A stretch of DNA of 38,837 bases, from positions 1 to 38,837 of the forward strand of contig CANCFV010000022.1 in NCBI GenBank assembly GCA_947377275.1, written 5' to 3'. Positions 24,401-29,581 of the stretch are shown here, in pieces. The translations under genes were made by a program, and so were the position numbers. The DNA is from Burkholderiales bacterium (lineage in GTDB: Bacteria; Pseudomonadota; Gammaproteobacteria; Burkholderiales; Burkholderiaceae_C). The notes under the pieces were generated by a model, which saw only the letters and a list, made by a program, of their open reading frames with translations, was not told the origin of the DNA and searched no databases. How positions within the stretch are numbered: the first letter of the stretch is position 1; every line of letters begins with the position of its first letter.

Positions 24401-26152
24401 ACCCAGCGTGACCCCGTGGTGCTTGTGGCCGGTCAAGGCGACTTGACCTTGGGCAACAGTGCCGGTGGCATCGTCAGCGTGGTGCGCCCGCTCCAGGCCT
24501 ATGCCGGCCGCGACCTGTCGGTGCAAGGGCCGCTCACCATCCAGCACCAGTCTGCCCTAGACCTGAGCGTCTTGCAGGCTGGGCGCGACATCCAGCTCGG
24601 TGAGCTGGGCAGTTTCATTGGCATCACAGTGCGGGGGCCTGGCGATCTGCTCATGGCCGCCGGCCGTGACCTCAACCTGGGCGTGGGTCCGGGCGTGGTG
24701 GCCAACGGTAACAGCGCCAACACGGCCTTGCCCGACAAGTCAGCTCACATCAGCCTGATGGCTGGCACCCAACTGGCCAACCTGGATGCCGGCTTGGCGA
24801 TCGCCGAGGGGCGCTTGCCACAGCTGTTGGGCGGCTTGGCCTATTTGTTGCCGCTGACTGACCAGGCACAGCAGGACCGAGTCAGCGCGGCGCTGGCTGC
24901 GTTGGGGCTGAGCCCCAATGCCCTCGACGGCGTGGCCGACACGGCCAAACTGGCCCGTTTGGGCAGCCTGATCCAAAAGGCCTTGAGCGCCAAAGCAGCC
25001 CCTGAGCGCACGGCCCTGGCGGCCCAACTGGCCAGCGCACTGCAAAGTCCCTACGCCGCCCAACTGGTGGGCTTCGTGGCGCAACAAGCCGGACAGGCCG
25101 ACGTGAGCGTGGCCAAGGCCTTGGACACCTTCGCAGCCTTGCCGCAAGCACGCCAAGCGCTGTTCATGCAAAAGGTGCTGTTTGCCGAGCTTCGCCTGGC
25201 TGGGCGCTCGGCCGTGAACGCGGGCAGCGACGCGCAAAAAGCTGCAGACTACCAGCGTGGTTACGATGCCATGGCCGCCATGTTCTCCCCGGCACATGCA
25301 CAACTGGCTGGTGACATCAGCATGCCGCTGACCCAGGTGAAGAACTTTCAGGGCGGCGACATCAACCTGCTGGCGCCCGTGGGCAACGTCAACGGGGGGT
25401 TGACCTCCGGGGCATCCTCCGACTTCGGTGTGGTGGCCTTGGCAGGTGGGGCCGTCAATGCCGCCCTTTACCGCAACTACCTGGTCAACACCTCGCGCGT
25501 GTTCACGCTGGGCGGGGGCGACTTGCTGATGTGGTCGTCTGAGGGCAATGTGGACGCGGGCAAGGGCGCGCGCACGGTGCAGGGTGCTCCTGCGCCGGTG
25601 TTCTACCTCGACGCCAAGGGCACCTTGCAGGTGGACACCTCGGCATCGATCGCCGGCAGCGGCATCGCATCCAGCAATGACTTGGACGTGTACGCCCCGC
25701 ATGGTGTGGTGGACTCGGGCGATGCTGGGTTGCGCTCAAAGGGTCGTGCCTCACTCGGCGCGGGGCGCGTGGTGTGCGTCGGCTGCAGCTTCGGCGGCAC
25801 AGTGGTGGGGCTGCCAGCTGCAGCACCGGTGGCTCTGCCTGTGGTCAATGCGGCGCCGCTGCCTGACAACACCAAAGCCGGGCCCACCACCAGCGATGCG
25901 GGAGATGACAAGAAGAGAAAGCGCAAGCGCCAGATCCAGATTGACTTCCTGGGCTATGGCGTGGCCTTTGTCAGCCCGCGCAACTGGTTGGGCGTTCCCG
26001 GCTTGAGCGACTGGTGGGCGCAGACCGCGTCTACAACCACGGACACAACAGCGCCCGCACCTCAGCCTCAACCTCAGCCACTTGAAGCGGCTGCCAAGGC
26101 CAAGCCCATGGTGATCAGCCTGCTCGACAAGCTCAAGCAGCGCTGGAACTGA
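15479..26152 (+). CDS. Giant filamentous haemagglutinin-like TpsA protein
   Basis: A 3,557-residue secreted beta-helix exoprotein, partner of the TpsB upstream. AAGGAG lies six bases before ATG 15479. A long basic signal peptide (SLRIKPLVLALATVFPMGMALA) leads into the TPS secretion domain (about 38-300; LDVTQTANRAITQWSSFNVG, INASGWLFGRGATVNVGGLV), where the usual NPNG-type motif reads NASG. The central about 2,700 residues are Gly/Ser/Ala/Val-rich repeats of the G-x-hydrophobic-x-hydrophobic type (for example GGNVTVQAGRAVQDL) expected for a filament. Near 3,100-3,280 comes an Ala/Leu-rich helical stretch (FAALPQARQALFMQKVLFAE), then GGDINLLAPVGNVN, LMWSSEGNVDAGKGA and LDVYAPHGVVDSGDAGLRS, matching the DUF3739-type haemagglutinin C-terminus. 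The only cysteines, Cys3433 and Cys3436 (VCVGC), precede a basic KKRKRKRQIQIDF segment. Likely role is adhesion or biofilm; no toxin domain is recognised. Confidence 0.93.
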   Translation: MAAHRPHRLNRRSSSLRIKPLVLALATVFPMGMALAAGTTVADVRLPTQHSNFTPTQPGNVTVKTTVTDTAARLDVTQTANRAITQWSSFNVGSNAQVNFYMPNAGSAMLARVLPSSNAPQQILGSVSTRYVDAAGKERVGGELFLINASGWLFGRGATVNVGGLVASSLDMRNADFLNGLGSIGQADASFSWRYAGGTGASDSVGLYAADGLVQVDAGAKITTESGGRVFLFAPTVVNKGEITTPDGQTALAGGGEVYLNNPQREKLYASEVNPNVPALRGLLVEVNKGPDGASSVTNAGNILSDRGNTTLVGMAVRQSGLIRANTSSTANGSVLLAARSEVSAHTDVNDSTVLDKHATQGGSLVLDKGSRIELLADDSAGTSTAGTPFTTSRVELSGKTIDVLSGATIKAPGAIVKARAEATPAYMGGTASPTFDSKADFGAASNDEKSARITLGDKAVIDVSGTTSAQIDAAKRNFITPTLVTNNDLKDAPLQKAGPIFHKEDATFDVRQGVPMFSSTQGYKDASVVTATERLSVGGTVDLRSTGAVVTNATSQLNISGGQLNFSSVGLDPNAAAVLLTQVKDQAGNLFTLNAAPADRVYTLGPSLKVQEAAYVQGTAAGSLKVTGNQLVLAGELKASTVTGTRQLAGLDPLAARATVNVNGWLNANDRNAALVRDAVSKLTVQIGQQAAGASQDYWDRVTEGDDAAAVALLPAGSVLNPSILNGQAASVSVQTDGGLKLLAGNNLNFAPGATLSLKASGADGIQLDSSIRDAAGTITVQASDLLDNVGGLLQSSSGLQLADGQTLDVSGRFVNQALGGVAVAPVGVKGGSISLLSTAALSLGKGSVLDVSGGATWSGSSLKGEAAGTVTISAGLGANASMQGDLRAYSLSQGGTLNLTANEVLIGSNLTPSAKTLTLSPDEFSQRGFGAFNIVGYNGVTVAPQTQLKPSQKNWIANSRLTRAGTDTALSSLVRLYDKGDHLRTPTSLSLRSTLGAVTVGKGANITTDEQAKVQLQALTAIDFEGSVVNHGGTVSMKLDTQGGSLSAGRQNEGVIWLGKDSKVDVSGLAVTAVGTGKLTQGQVLDGGTVSLSVGNNAENDGGVVVISNGAQIDISGASAAYDTRVTTSSGSTVRTVLIGSAGGTLDVQASHGVVLEGQVRAKGGTDNAVAGKLNVTLNNTALNEVGLDAGKAAPRLYRISLQADAASKSNGLDFSQRASLLKDASVWGNATVSSAWLNKAGFADVSLTTGGRIDTLQTANIAATRSLNLSGRAWWVADRQALTLTAPHVSMGDALSAGSLSSGLEFNGAATAGTGAIQVAALHVDLNDHIATQGVRNLNIGLLDVNGKSPTVVELRASKKAGAQLDTQADVRINAAQVFPDTDTAYTIQADGHTVTFAGGDASIGKPMSAGGQLTVNAAKIVQGGVLRAPFGSITLNADRIDLLAGSETSVSGAGLLVPFGNMLNGSTWVYANEADTRQALLAKQITLNAGSQGQLNVADTASIDTRGGGDVYAREFVAGPGGSKDIFVGAAGGAFAVVPYAFANQSGFAVTDRSILAATDAAGKTASIVPGQQIVFGANGALPAGTYVVLPAAYASMPGAFLVKPDMAAGRVGAADLGAPTIKLDDGSASVVGRIGYAGTAYLASTGSRYIVMDNKTSGSYSQVNLTSGNAFFAAQAAKAQVVTPSLGQDGGSVRILAPVLSRLAEGVLHLGGDDLSKSARGGTLELGVRKLHVGDVSSDTTGVSEVSASALNASGAQALVLGATVGEANASGERVLNVTASDVSIDASDKAGGIKAGDVTVVATQSLTLQNGAVIEATGAGSPDAYRIEGDGASVRVSGNAQASLARVGATQTQGALSLGAGATLKSATGRVLLEGTQAVALNTSSRILANALSLGAPRLSLGQASEDASALNLGGDLLAQLNQTADLTLRSYSAIDFYKPAASGDAGTLVLGGKALKSLTLDAGTLQGHDGVSVEVQAGQVALVNTSGANAFVSRGDTDTGSLRIDAQAATGDVVIGTGLGRGTQAQPSTVGVSGFQTTTLQAQRSVITAGAGGSSVLHDDGVAGPGGLSVAGDLSIRAASLTASSGSNTALLSTGAVSIEGNGQSLKAASGLGAHLAIEGDTVSQSGVVELRSGALTLQANGLGSADVPALRLLSGSQTLLQGVSATIGGQKVDTLGGIAQLKALQGDVQMQAGATLNVSASGAAAGGRVDISATQGNVDLQGQLLGTSLSGKPGAALSIDAQSGVNLDQLANGLNEGAQGGLLNFSQQVALRSRGDEGLNLSQGQQLASARLALVSDQGDVMVQGQLKADTANGGQILLAGRGVKLDGATLSAKALSVSDNTPYSAGRIDVQASKGNIQFNQQTQVDLGAASGQGGVLALRALRSEDGKGVNMAAFDATVTGARSIQVEGVRVWDKAVNGNTGAVTTAAISTLDQTGTARGSLALKTLEADATTYVANSETIKASLSKVNKDLSSLIEVRAGEEIRSSSTTLTLNKDWNISTPMNLTVRAEGDLSLQGTISAGFTTATPAGIAKTGLAADIRLVAGADTLSAQSSATKLGTGDLILGSEGGSAAMLVRSTTGNIDLAAGRDVKLASPLAAVYTTGQQVVSSELTGWTPLPSGPVRNASANTTSVTATASNPVAGVLYTPLKVGTTTAGSFYTGGGNVTVSAGHDVLGSAETSALANNAGNWLYTTYQAGTQQTSWWTRYDKFSQGVAALGGGNVTVQAGRAVQDLSVSVAGGGFKQASTGLAKNFGAGTLSVSAGQDILGGLAVNTGDAATLSAGNRIGVSARVSEGSGLNGAALATFSGRNTVRALSDIQMAGVGSAVRAGQFLAMFKGNTAAESDLIAWHGIASKLADRSALDMQSAGGNLQIQSGDSVLNRVLLGSNTALPVTQPTASDLLVTAPTGSIAIEAVQYQQLPTDGGQFKVVAGQDLKLVGLSQRGAGEGAANDSGASQPLGLDSSTQRDPVVLVAGQGDLTLGNSAGGIVSVVRPLQAYAGRDLSVQGPLTIQHQSALDLSVLQAGRDIQLGELGSFIGITVRGPGDLLMAAGRDLNLGVGPGVVANGNSANTALPDKSAHISLMAGTQLANLDAGLAIAEGRLPQLLGGLAYLLPLTDQAQQDRVSAALAALGLSPNALDGVADTAKLARLGSLIQKALSAKAAPERTALAAQLASALQSPYAAQLVGFVAQQAGQADVSVAKALDTFAALPQARQALFMQKVLFAELRLAGRSAVNAGSDAQKAADYQRGYDAMAAMFSPAHAQLAGDISMPLTQVKNFQGGDINLLAPVGNVNGGLTSGASSDFGVVALAGGAVNAALYRNYLVNTSRVFTLGGGDLLMWSSEGNVDAGKGARTVQGAPAPVFYLDAKGTLQVDTSASIAGSGIASSNDLDVYAPHGVVDSGDAGLRSKGRASLGAGRVVCVGCSFGGTVVGLPAAAPVALPVVNAAPLPDNTKAGPTTSDAGDDKKRKRKRQIQIDFLGYGVAFVSPRNWLGVPGLSDWWAQTASTTTDTTAPAPQPQPQPLEAAAKAKPMVISLLDKLKQRWN

Positions 26153-26160
26153 GTCACCGC

Positions 26161-26197
26161 ATCCCCCGCGCTTGAGCGCCCCATCGGCGCGGGGGAT
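26161..26197 (+). terminator. Strong hairpin after tpsA
   Basis: A perfect 11-base stem ATCCCCCGCGC (26161-26171) / GCGCGGGGGAT (26187-26197) with a 15-base loop begins eight bases after the tpsA stop codon. There is no T tract, so it may be a rho-assisted or 3'-protecting structure rather than an intrinsic terminator. It separates tpsA from the ExbB-like operon. Confidence 0.5.
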
Positions 26198-26240
26198 TCA
26201 CGCGCTCGTCACATGCCGCACAGACCATAGCGGCCGGATG

Positions 26241-26266
26241 TCTTTGACATTGAACCGACATTTTTG
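26241..26266 (+). promoter_or_regulatory. Candidate promoter element of the DUF2341-ExbB operon
   Basis: TCTTTGACA (26241-26249) contains a perfect -35 hexamer TTGACA (26244-26249). The sequence after it (an 11-base gap, then TTTTT) repeats the arrangement at 11282-11305. No convincing -10 box lies 16-18 bases further on, so it may be an activator-dependent promoter or a shared binding site. It lies 38 to 46 bases before the start codon at 26287. Confidence 0.35.
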
Positions 26267-26286
26267 AGAGCACAACTGGATACGCC

Positions 26287-27996
26287 ATGCGCCAAGCATT
26301 GACTGCATTCTCACTGGCCGCCCTGGGCCTGGCCCTGATCCCCAGCAGCGCCCACGCCTGGTGGAACGGCGACTGGAAGCACCGCACCAAGGTCACCCTC
26401 AACACCACCGCCGCAGGCGTGGAATCCAAGTCTGCCGAAAGCGGCTTGACCGTGCCTGTGCGCCTGCACTCTGGCAACTTCGACTTCTTGAGCGCCAACC
26501 CCGATGGCTCTGACCTGCGCTTTGTGAGCGCCGATGACAAGACCCCGCTCAAGTTCGTGGTCGAGCGCTATGACGCTACCAACGAGCTGGCCCTAGTCTG
26601 GGTGCAGGTGCCATCGGTGGCGCCGGGCACCGACAAGAACACCGTGTATGCCTACGCAGGCAACGACCAAGCCAAGGCCGAGGCCAGCAGCGCCGCGGAG
26701 GTCTTTGACAGCGTGACCGTAGCCGCCTTGCACTTTGGTGACAAAGACGGCGTGGCCGTGAGCCACAACGCCTCGCTCAAGGCCGCTGGCCCTGCGGCGT
26801 GGAACCCCAACGGCTTGTTGGGCGCCAGCGCCAAGGTCAATGGCGAGGCCTTGTCCTTTGCCGCCAGCGACAAGGTCAAGGCAGCCTCCGGCTCACCTTA
26901 CACCGTCAGCCTGTGGGTCAAGCCCGCGGCTCAGCAGGGTGAGTTGTGGCGCCAGGGCGGCCTGCAGATCAAGCTCGATGGCGCCAAAGCCAGCGCCACA
27001 TTGGGTGCTGCGCAATGGGCCGGTGGCGAGTTGGCTGTGGGTGCATGGTCGCACGTGGTTCTGGCCTTGGGCGCAGGCAAGGGCACGCTGTATGTCAACG
27101 GCAGCCAGGTCGCCGAAGCCGACCTGCCTGCAGGTGCGCCCGCCATCGAGGGCCCGATCGCGCTGGGCAACGGTTTGAATGGCGAAATCGACGAAGTGCA
27201 AGTGGCCACGGCCGTGCGCTCTGCAGACTGGGTCAAGCTCACGGCGGCCGCCCAACGTGGCGATGCCAAGCTGGTGGCCAGCGTGGCTGAAAGCGAAGAC
27301 AGCGCGGCCGACGAAGGCGGCGAGGCCGGCTACATGGGCATCCTCATCAAGAGCTTGACGCCCGACGCCAAGGCCGTGATCGCCATTTTGGCCGTCATGT
27401 TTGCTGTGGCCGTGTGGGTCATGGTCACCAAGGCCATCCTCGTGGGCAAGGCCGACAAGGACAACAACCTGTTCCTGCGCCGCTTCCGCGATGCCAACGA
27501 CGACCTCTTGCAGCTTGAAAAAACCGGCGTTTACGCCAACTCATCGCTGTTCCGGCTTTACCAGGCCGGTGTGCGCGAACTGGTCAAACGCAATGTGGGC
27601 GAGTCGGGCGCAGCGCCTTTGGGTGGGGCCTCCATTGACGCGGTCAAGGCCTCGATCGACGCCGACCTGGTCCGCGAGAACCACAACCTCAACAAAGGCA
27701 TCGTGCTCTTGACCATTGCCATCTCGGGCGGCCCCTTCCTGGGCTTGCTGGGCACGGTGGTGGGAGTGATGATCACCTTCGCAGCCATTGCCGCAGCGGG
27801 TGACGTCAACGTCAACGCCATCGCCCCTGGCATTGCCGCGGCCCTGCTGGCCACGGTGGCGGGTCTGGGCGTGGCCATCCCAGCACTGTTTGGCTACAAC
27901 TACCTCGCATCGCGCATCAAGAACATCTCGTCTGACATGCAAATTTTCGTGGACGAGTTCGTGACGCGAGTGGCTGAACGCTACGGCGCGCGCTGA
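26287..27996 (+). CDS. DUF2341-LamG-ExbB/TolQ fusion protein
   Basis: A 569-residue inner-membrane protein that joins a large periplasmic head to a proton-channel subunit. A signal peptide (LAALGLALIPSSAHA) is followed by WWNGDWKHRTKVTL, the hallmark start of DUF2341 (about 25-150), then a concanavalin/LamG-like beta-sandwich (about 150-320; VSLWVKPAAQQGELWRQGG, WSHVVLALGAGKGTLYVNGS). A membrane helix at about 361-384 leads to an ExbB/TolQ/MotA domain with HNLNKGIVLLTIAISGGPFL, GLLGTVVGVMITFAAI and IAAALLATVAGLGVAIPAL. Such proteins form pentameric channels with ExbD and use the proton gradient. Standard ExbB proteins are about 230-250 residues with no such head. The head may sense a carbohydrate or surface polymer, by analogy with LamG domains. 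Two exbD genes and tonB follow. Confidence 0.9.
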   Translation: MRQALTAFSLAALGLALIPSSAHAWWNGDWKHRTKVTLNTTAAGVESKSAESGLTVPVRLHSGNFDFLSANPDGSDLRFVSADDKTPLKFVVERYDATNELALVWVQVPSVAPGTDKNTVYAYAGNDQAKAEASSAAEVFDSVTVAALHFGDKDGVAVSHNASLKAAGPAAWNPNGLLGASAKVNGEALSFAASDKVKAASGSPYTVSLWVKPAAQQGELWRQGGLQIKLDGAKASATLGAAQWAGGELAVGAWSHVVLALGAGKGTLYVNGSQVAEADLPAGAPAIEGPIALGNGLNGEIDEVQVATAVRSADWVKLTAAAQRGDAKLVASVAESEDSAADEGGEAGYMGILIKSLTPDAKAVIAILAVMFAVAVWVMVTKAILVGKADKDNNLFLRRFRDANDDLLQLEKTGVYANSSLFRLYQAGVRELVKRNVGESGAAPLGGASIDAVKASIDADLVRENHNLNKGIVLLTIAISGGPFLGLLGTVVGVMITFAAIAAAGDVNVNAIAPGIAAALLATVAGLGVAIPALFGYNYLASRIKNISSDMQIFVDEFVTRVAERYGAR

Positions 27997-28007
27997 GCGA
28001 GGCCGCG

Positions 28008-28415
28008 ATGGCAGGCGACGTCAAATCCGACAACCAGCCGTATGACGACATCAACATCACCCCGATGTTGGACCTCGCCTACGTGCTGCTGGTGACCTTC
28101 ATCATCATGACCACGGCCTCTGTTCAAGGCGTGAAGGTCAAGTCACCCGTGACCCAGGCCGCGAACAACCTGGCCAAGCCGCAGACGCGGGCCGTCACCA
28201 TCACGGCCGACGGCTCGATGTACCTCGATGCCTACCCCGTGACCATCGACCAGCTCAGCACCAGCTTGGCCCAGTACAAGGCCGTCAACCCCAACCTGCC
28301 CGTGGTGCTCAAGGCCGACGAGGCCGCGCAGTACGACAAGGTGGTGCAGGTGCTGGAAGTGGCCAAAAAACTGGACATCACCGAAATCGGTCTGGTCACC
28401 AAGCGTGCGCAGTGA
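28008..28415 (+). CDS. exbD: ExbD/TolR biopolymer transport protein (first copy)
   Basis: A 135-residue bitopic inner-membrane protein. The cytoplasmic start contains YDDINITPMLDLAYVLLV; Asp22 in this motif corresponds to the essential proton-carrying aspartate of ExbD. One helix follows (AYVLLVTFIIMTTASV), then a periplasmic domain ending LDITEIGLVTKRA. It should form the rotor-like core inside the ExbB-type channel encoded just upstream (12-base gap). ATG 28008 gives the normal family length. A second, diverged ExbD follows 12 bases later. Confidence 0.93.
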   Translation: MAGDVKSDNQPYDDINITPMLDLAYVLLVTFIIMTTASVQGVKVKSPVTQAANNLAKPQTRAVTITADGSMYLDAYPVTIDQLSTSLAQYKAVNPNLPVVLKADEAAQYDKVVQVLEVAKKLDITEIGLVTKRAQ

Positions 28416-28427
28416 GCGCTCAGCCCC

Positions 28428-28829
28428 ATGCAAGTTCAAGACGAAGCCAAACCCTACGACACCATCAACGTCACGCCCATGCTCGACTTGGCGTACGTGT
28501 TGCTGGTGGTGTTCATCCTCATGACGACGGCCTCGGTGCAAGGGTTGAGCGTCAGCATGCCCAAGCCTAGCAACAAGCCCGCTACCGAGAAGCACGAGCT
28601 GCTGCTGATCCAGGTCTCGCCTGAAGGCACCTTCTACCTCAATGGCGCTCCCAGGTCAGCCGGTGAGCTTGAGGTCGACATCAACGCGGCCAAGGCCCGG
28701 GACCCCAAGATGTCGGTGGCCATCAAGGGCGATGCCAAGGCGCAGTACGCCAAGGTGGTCTCGGTGATTGACCTGTGCAACAAGTTGCAGGTCAGCATGG
28801 GCATCGTGACCGCGCGGATCGGGACTTGA
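28428..28829 (+). CDS. exbD: ExbD/TolR biopolymer transport protein (second copy)
   Basis: A 133-residue paralogue of the gene before it. The start YDTINVTPMLDLAYVLLV and helix are nearly identical, with the essential aspartate at position 20, but the periplasmic domain differs strongly (KHELLLIQVSPEGTFYLN; KARDPKMSVAIKGDAKAQ). Identity confined to the membrane part fits two ExbD chains that share one channel yet bind different periplasmic partners, or an ExbD heterodimer. ExbD acts as a dimer inside the ExbB pentamer in characterised systems. It starts 12 bases after the first exbD and is followed by tonB after a 2-base gap. Confidence 0.93.
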   Translation: MQVQDEAKPYDTINVTPMLDLAYVLLVVFILMTTASVQGLSVSMPKPSNKPATEKHELLLIQVSPEGTFYLNGAPRSAGELEVDINAAKARDPKMSVAIKGDAKAQYAKVVSVIDLCNKLQVSMGIVTARIGT

Positions 28830-28831
28830 GC

Positions 28832-29554
28832 ATGAGCCCGATGAATTCGCCCCATGGGGATGTGCCGCAAGGCGCCACGCGCTCAGCACGCACCAAGCAA
28901 GCGCTTTTGGTGCTGCTGGGTCTGGCCGTGCTGGCCCTGATCGCTTGGGGGGTGAGCCACATCAAGCTGTCGCAGGGCAACAGCAAGCCCAAGCAGCAAA
29001 CGGTCAAGATCACCCTGCCCGACACGCCGCCGCCGCCCCCGCCCAAGCCCGATGAAAAGCGGCCGGAGCCCAAGCCAGACAACAAGCCACAGCAGCAGCA
29101 AGAGCAAAAGCAAGCCCCCATTGCGCCGCCACAAACGCGCATCGACGAAGCGCCCAGCAACAACGGCAGCAGCAACCTGCCTCAGTCTGGCAAGGTGACC
29201 AACGACGGGGTCGTGGGCAATGGATCGGGCAACGGCGGCACCGGAGCGGTGCCCAGCGCCGAAGACCGCCGCAAGAGCCAGTTCTACGTCAACAACATCC
29301 GCCGGCAACTCAAGGAAGAGCTTGAACGCGTGCTCGACACCGACGAGCGGCAATTGGAAGTTGCCTTCTCTCTGTGGATCAGCTCCGACGGGCGCATCTC
29401 GAAGTACGAGCTGGTGCCCACCGGCAATGCCCGTGCCGATGCCGACGCGCGCCGTGCCTTTGAAGAAGCCAGCAAAACCACCCGCCTGGAAAAGCCGGGC
29501 GATGTCATCCAGCCTTTGCGCATGAAGCTCACGCTGCTGCCCTCGGGTCAATGA
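28832..29554 (+). CDS. tonB: TonB-like energy transducer
   Basis: A 240-residue inner-membrane-anchored periplasmic protein. The signal-anchor helix is at about 23-42 (ALLVLLGLAVLALIAWGV). A Pro/Lys-rich rod follows (PPPPPPKPDEKRPEPKP at about 66-82), then a Gln-rich and Gly/Asn-rich linker. The C-terminal domain (about 155-240; FYVNNIRRQLKEELERVL, LWISSDGRISKYELV) fits the TonB C-terminal fold that carries the force to outer-membrane partners. It belongs to the same unit as the ExbB fusion and ExbDs. No TonB-dependent receptor gene is nearby, so its outer-membrane partner is not evident. ATG 28832 lies two bases after the exbD stop; ATG 28841 is an alternative. Confidence 0.88.
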   Translation: MSPMNSPHGDVPQGATRSARTKQALLVLLGLAVLALIAWGVSHIKLSQGNSKPKQQTVKITLPDTPPPPPPKPDEKRPEPKPDNKPQQQQEQKQAPIAPPQTRIDEAPSNNGSSNLPQSGKVTNDGVVGNGSGNGGTGAVPSAEDRRKSQFYVNNIRRQLKEELERVLDTDERQLEVAFSLWISSDGRISKYELVPTGNARADADARRAFEEASKTTRLEKPGDVIQPLRMKLTLLPSGQ

Positions 29555-29581
29555 GCCACCCCTTTTGAATCTGTTGATTGA

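Noticed and set aside
15479..26152. Toxin (CdiA-type) identity for the giant TpsA
   Set aside because: No VENN-type motif, no C-terminal nuclease or pore-forming pattern and no small immunity gene downstream; the C-terminus fits the DUF3739 adhesin type.
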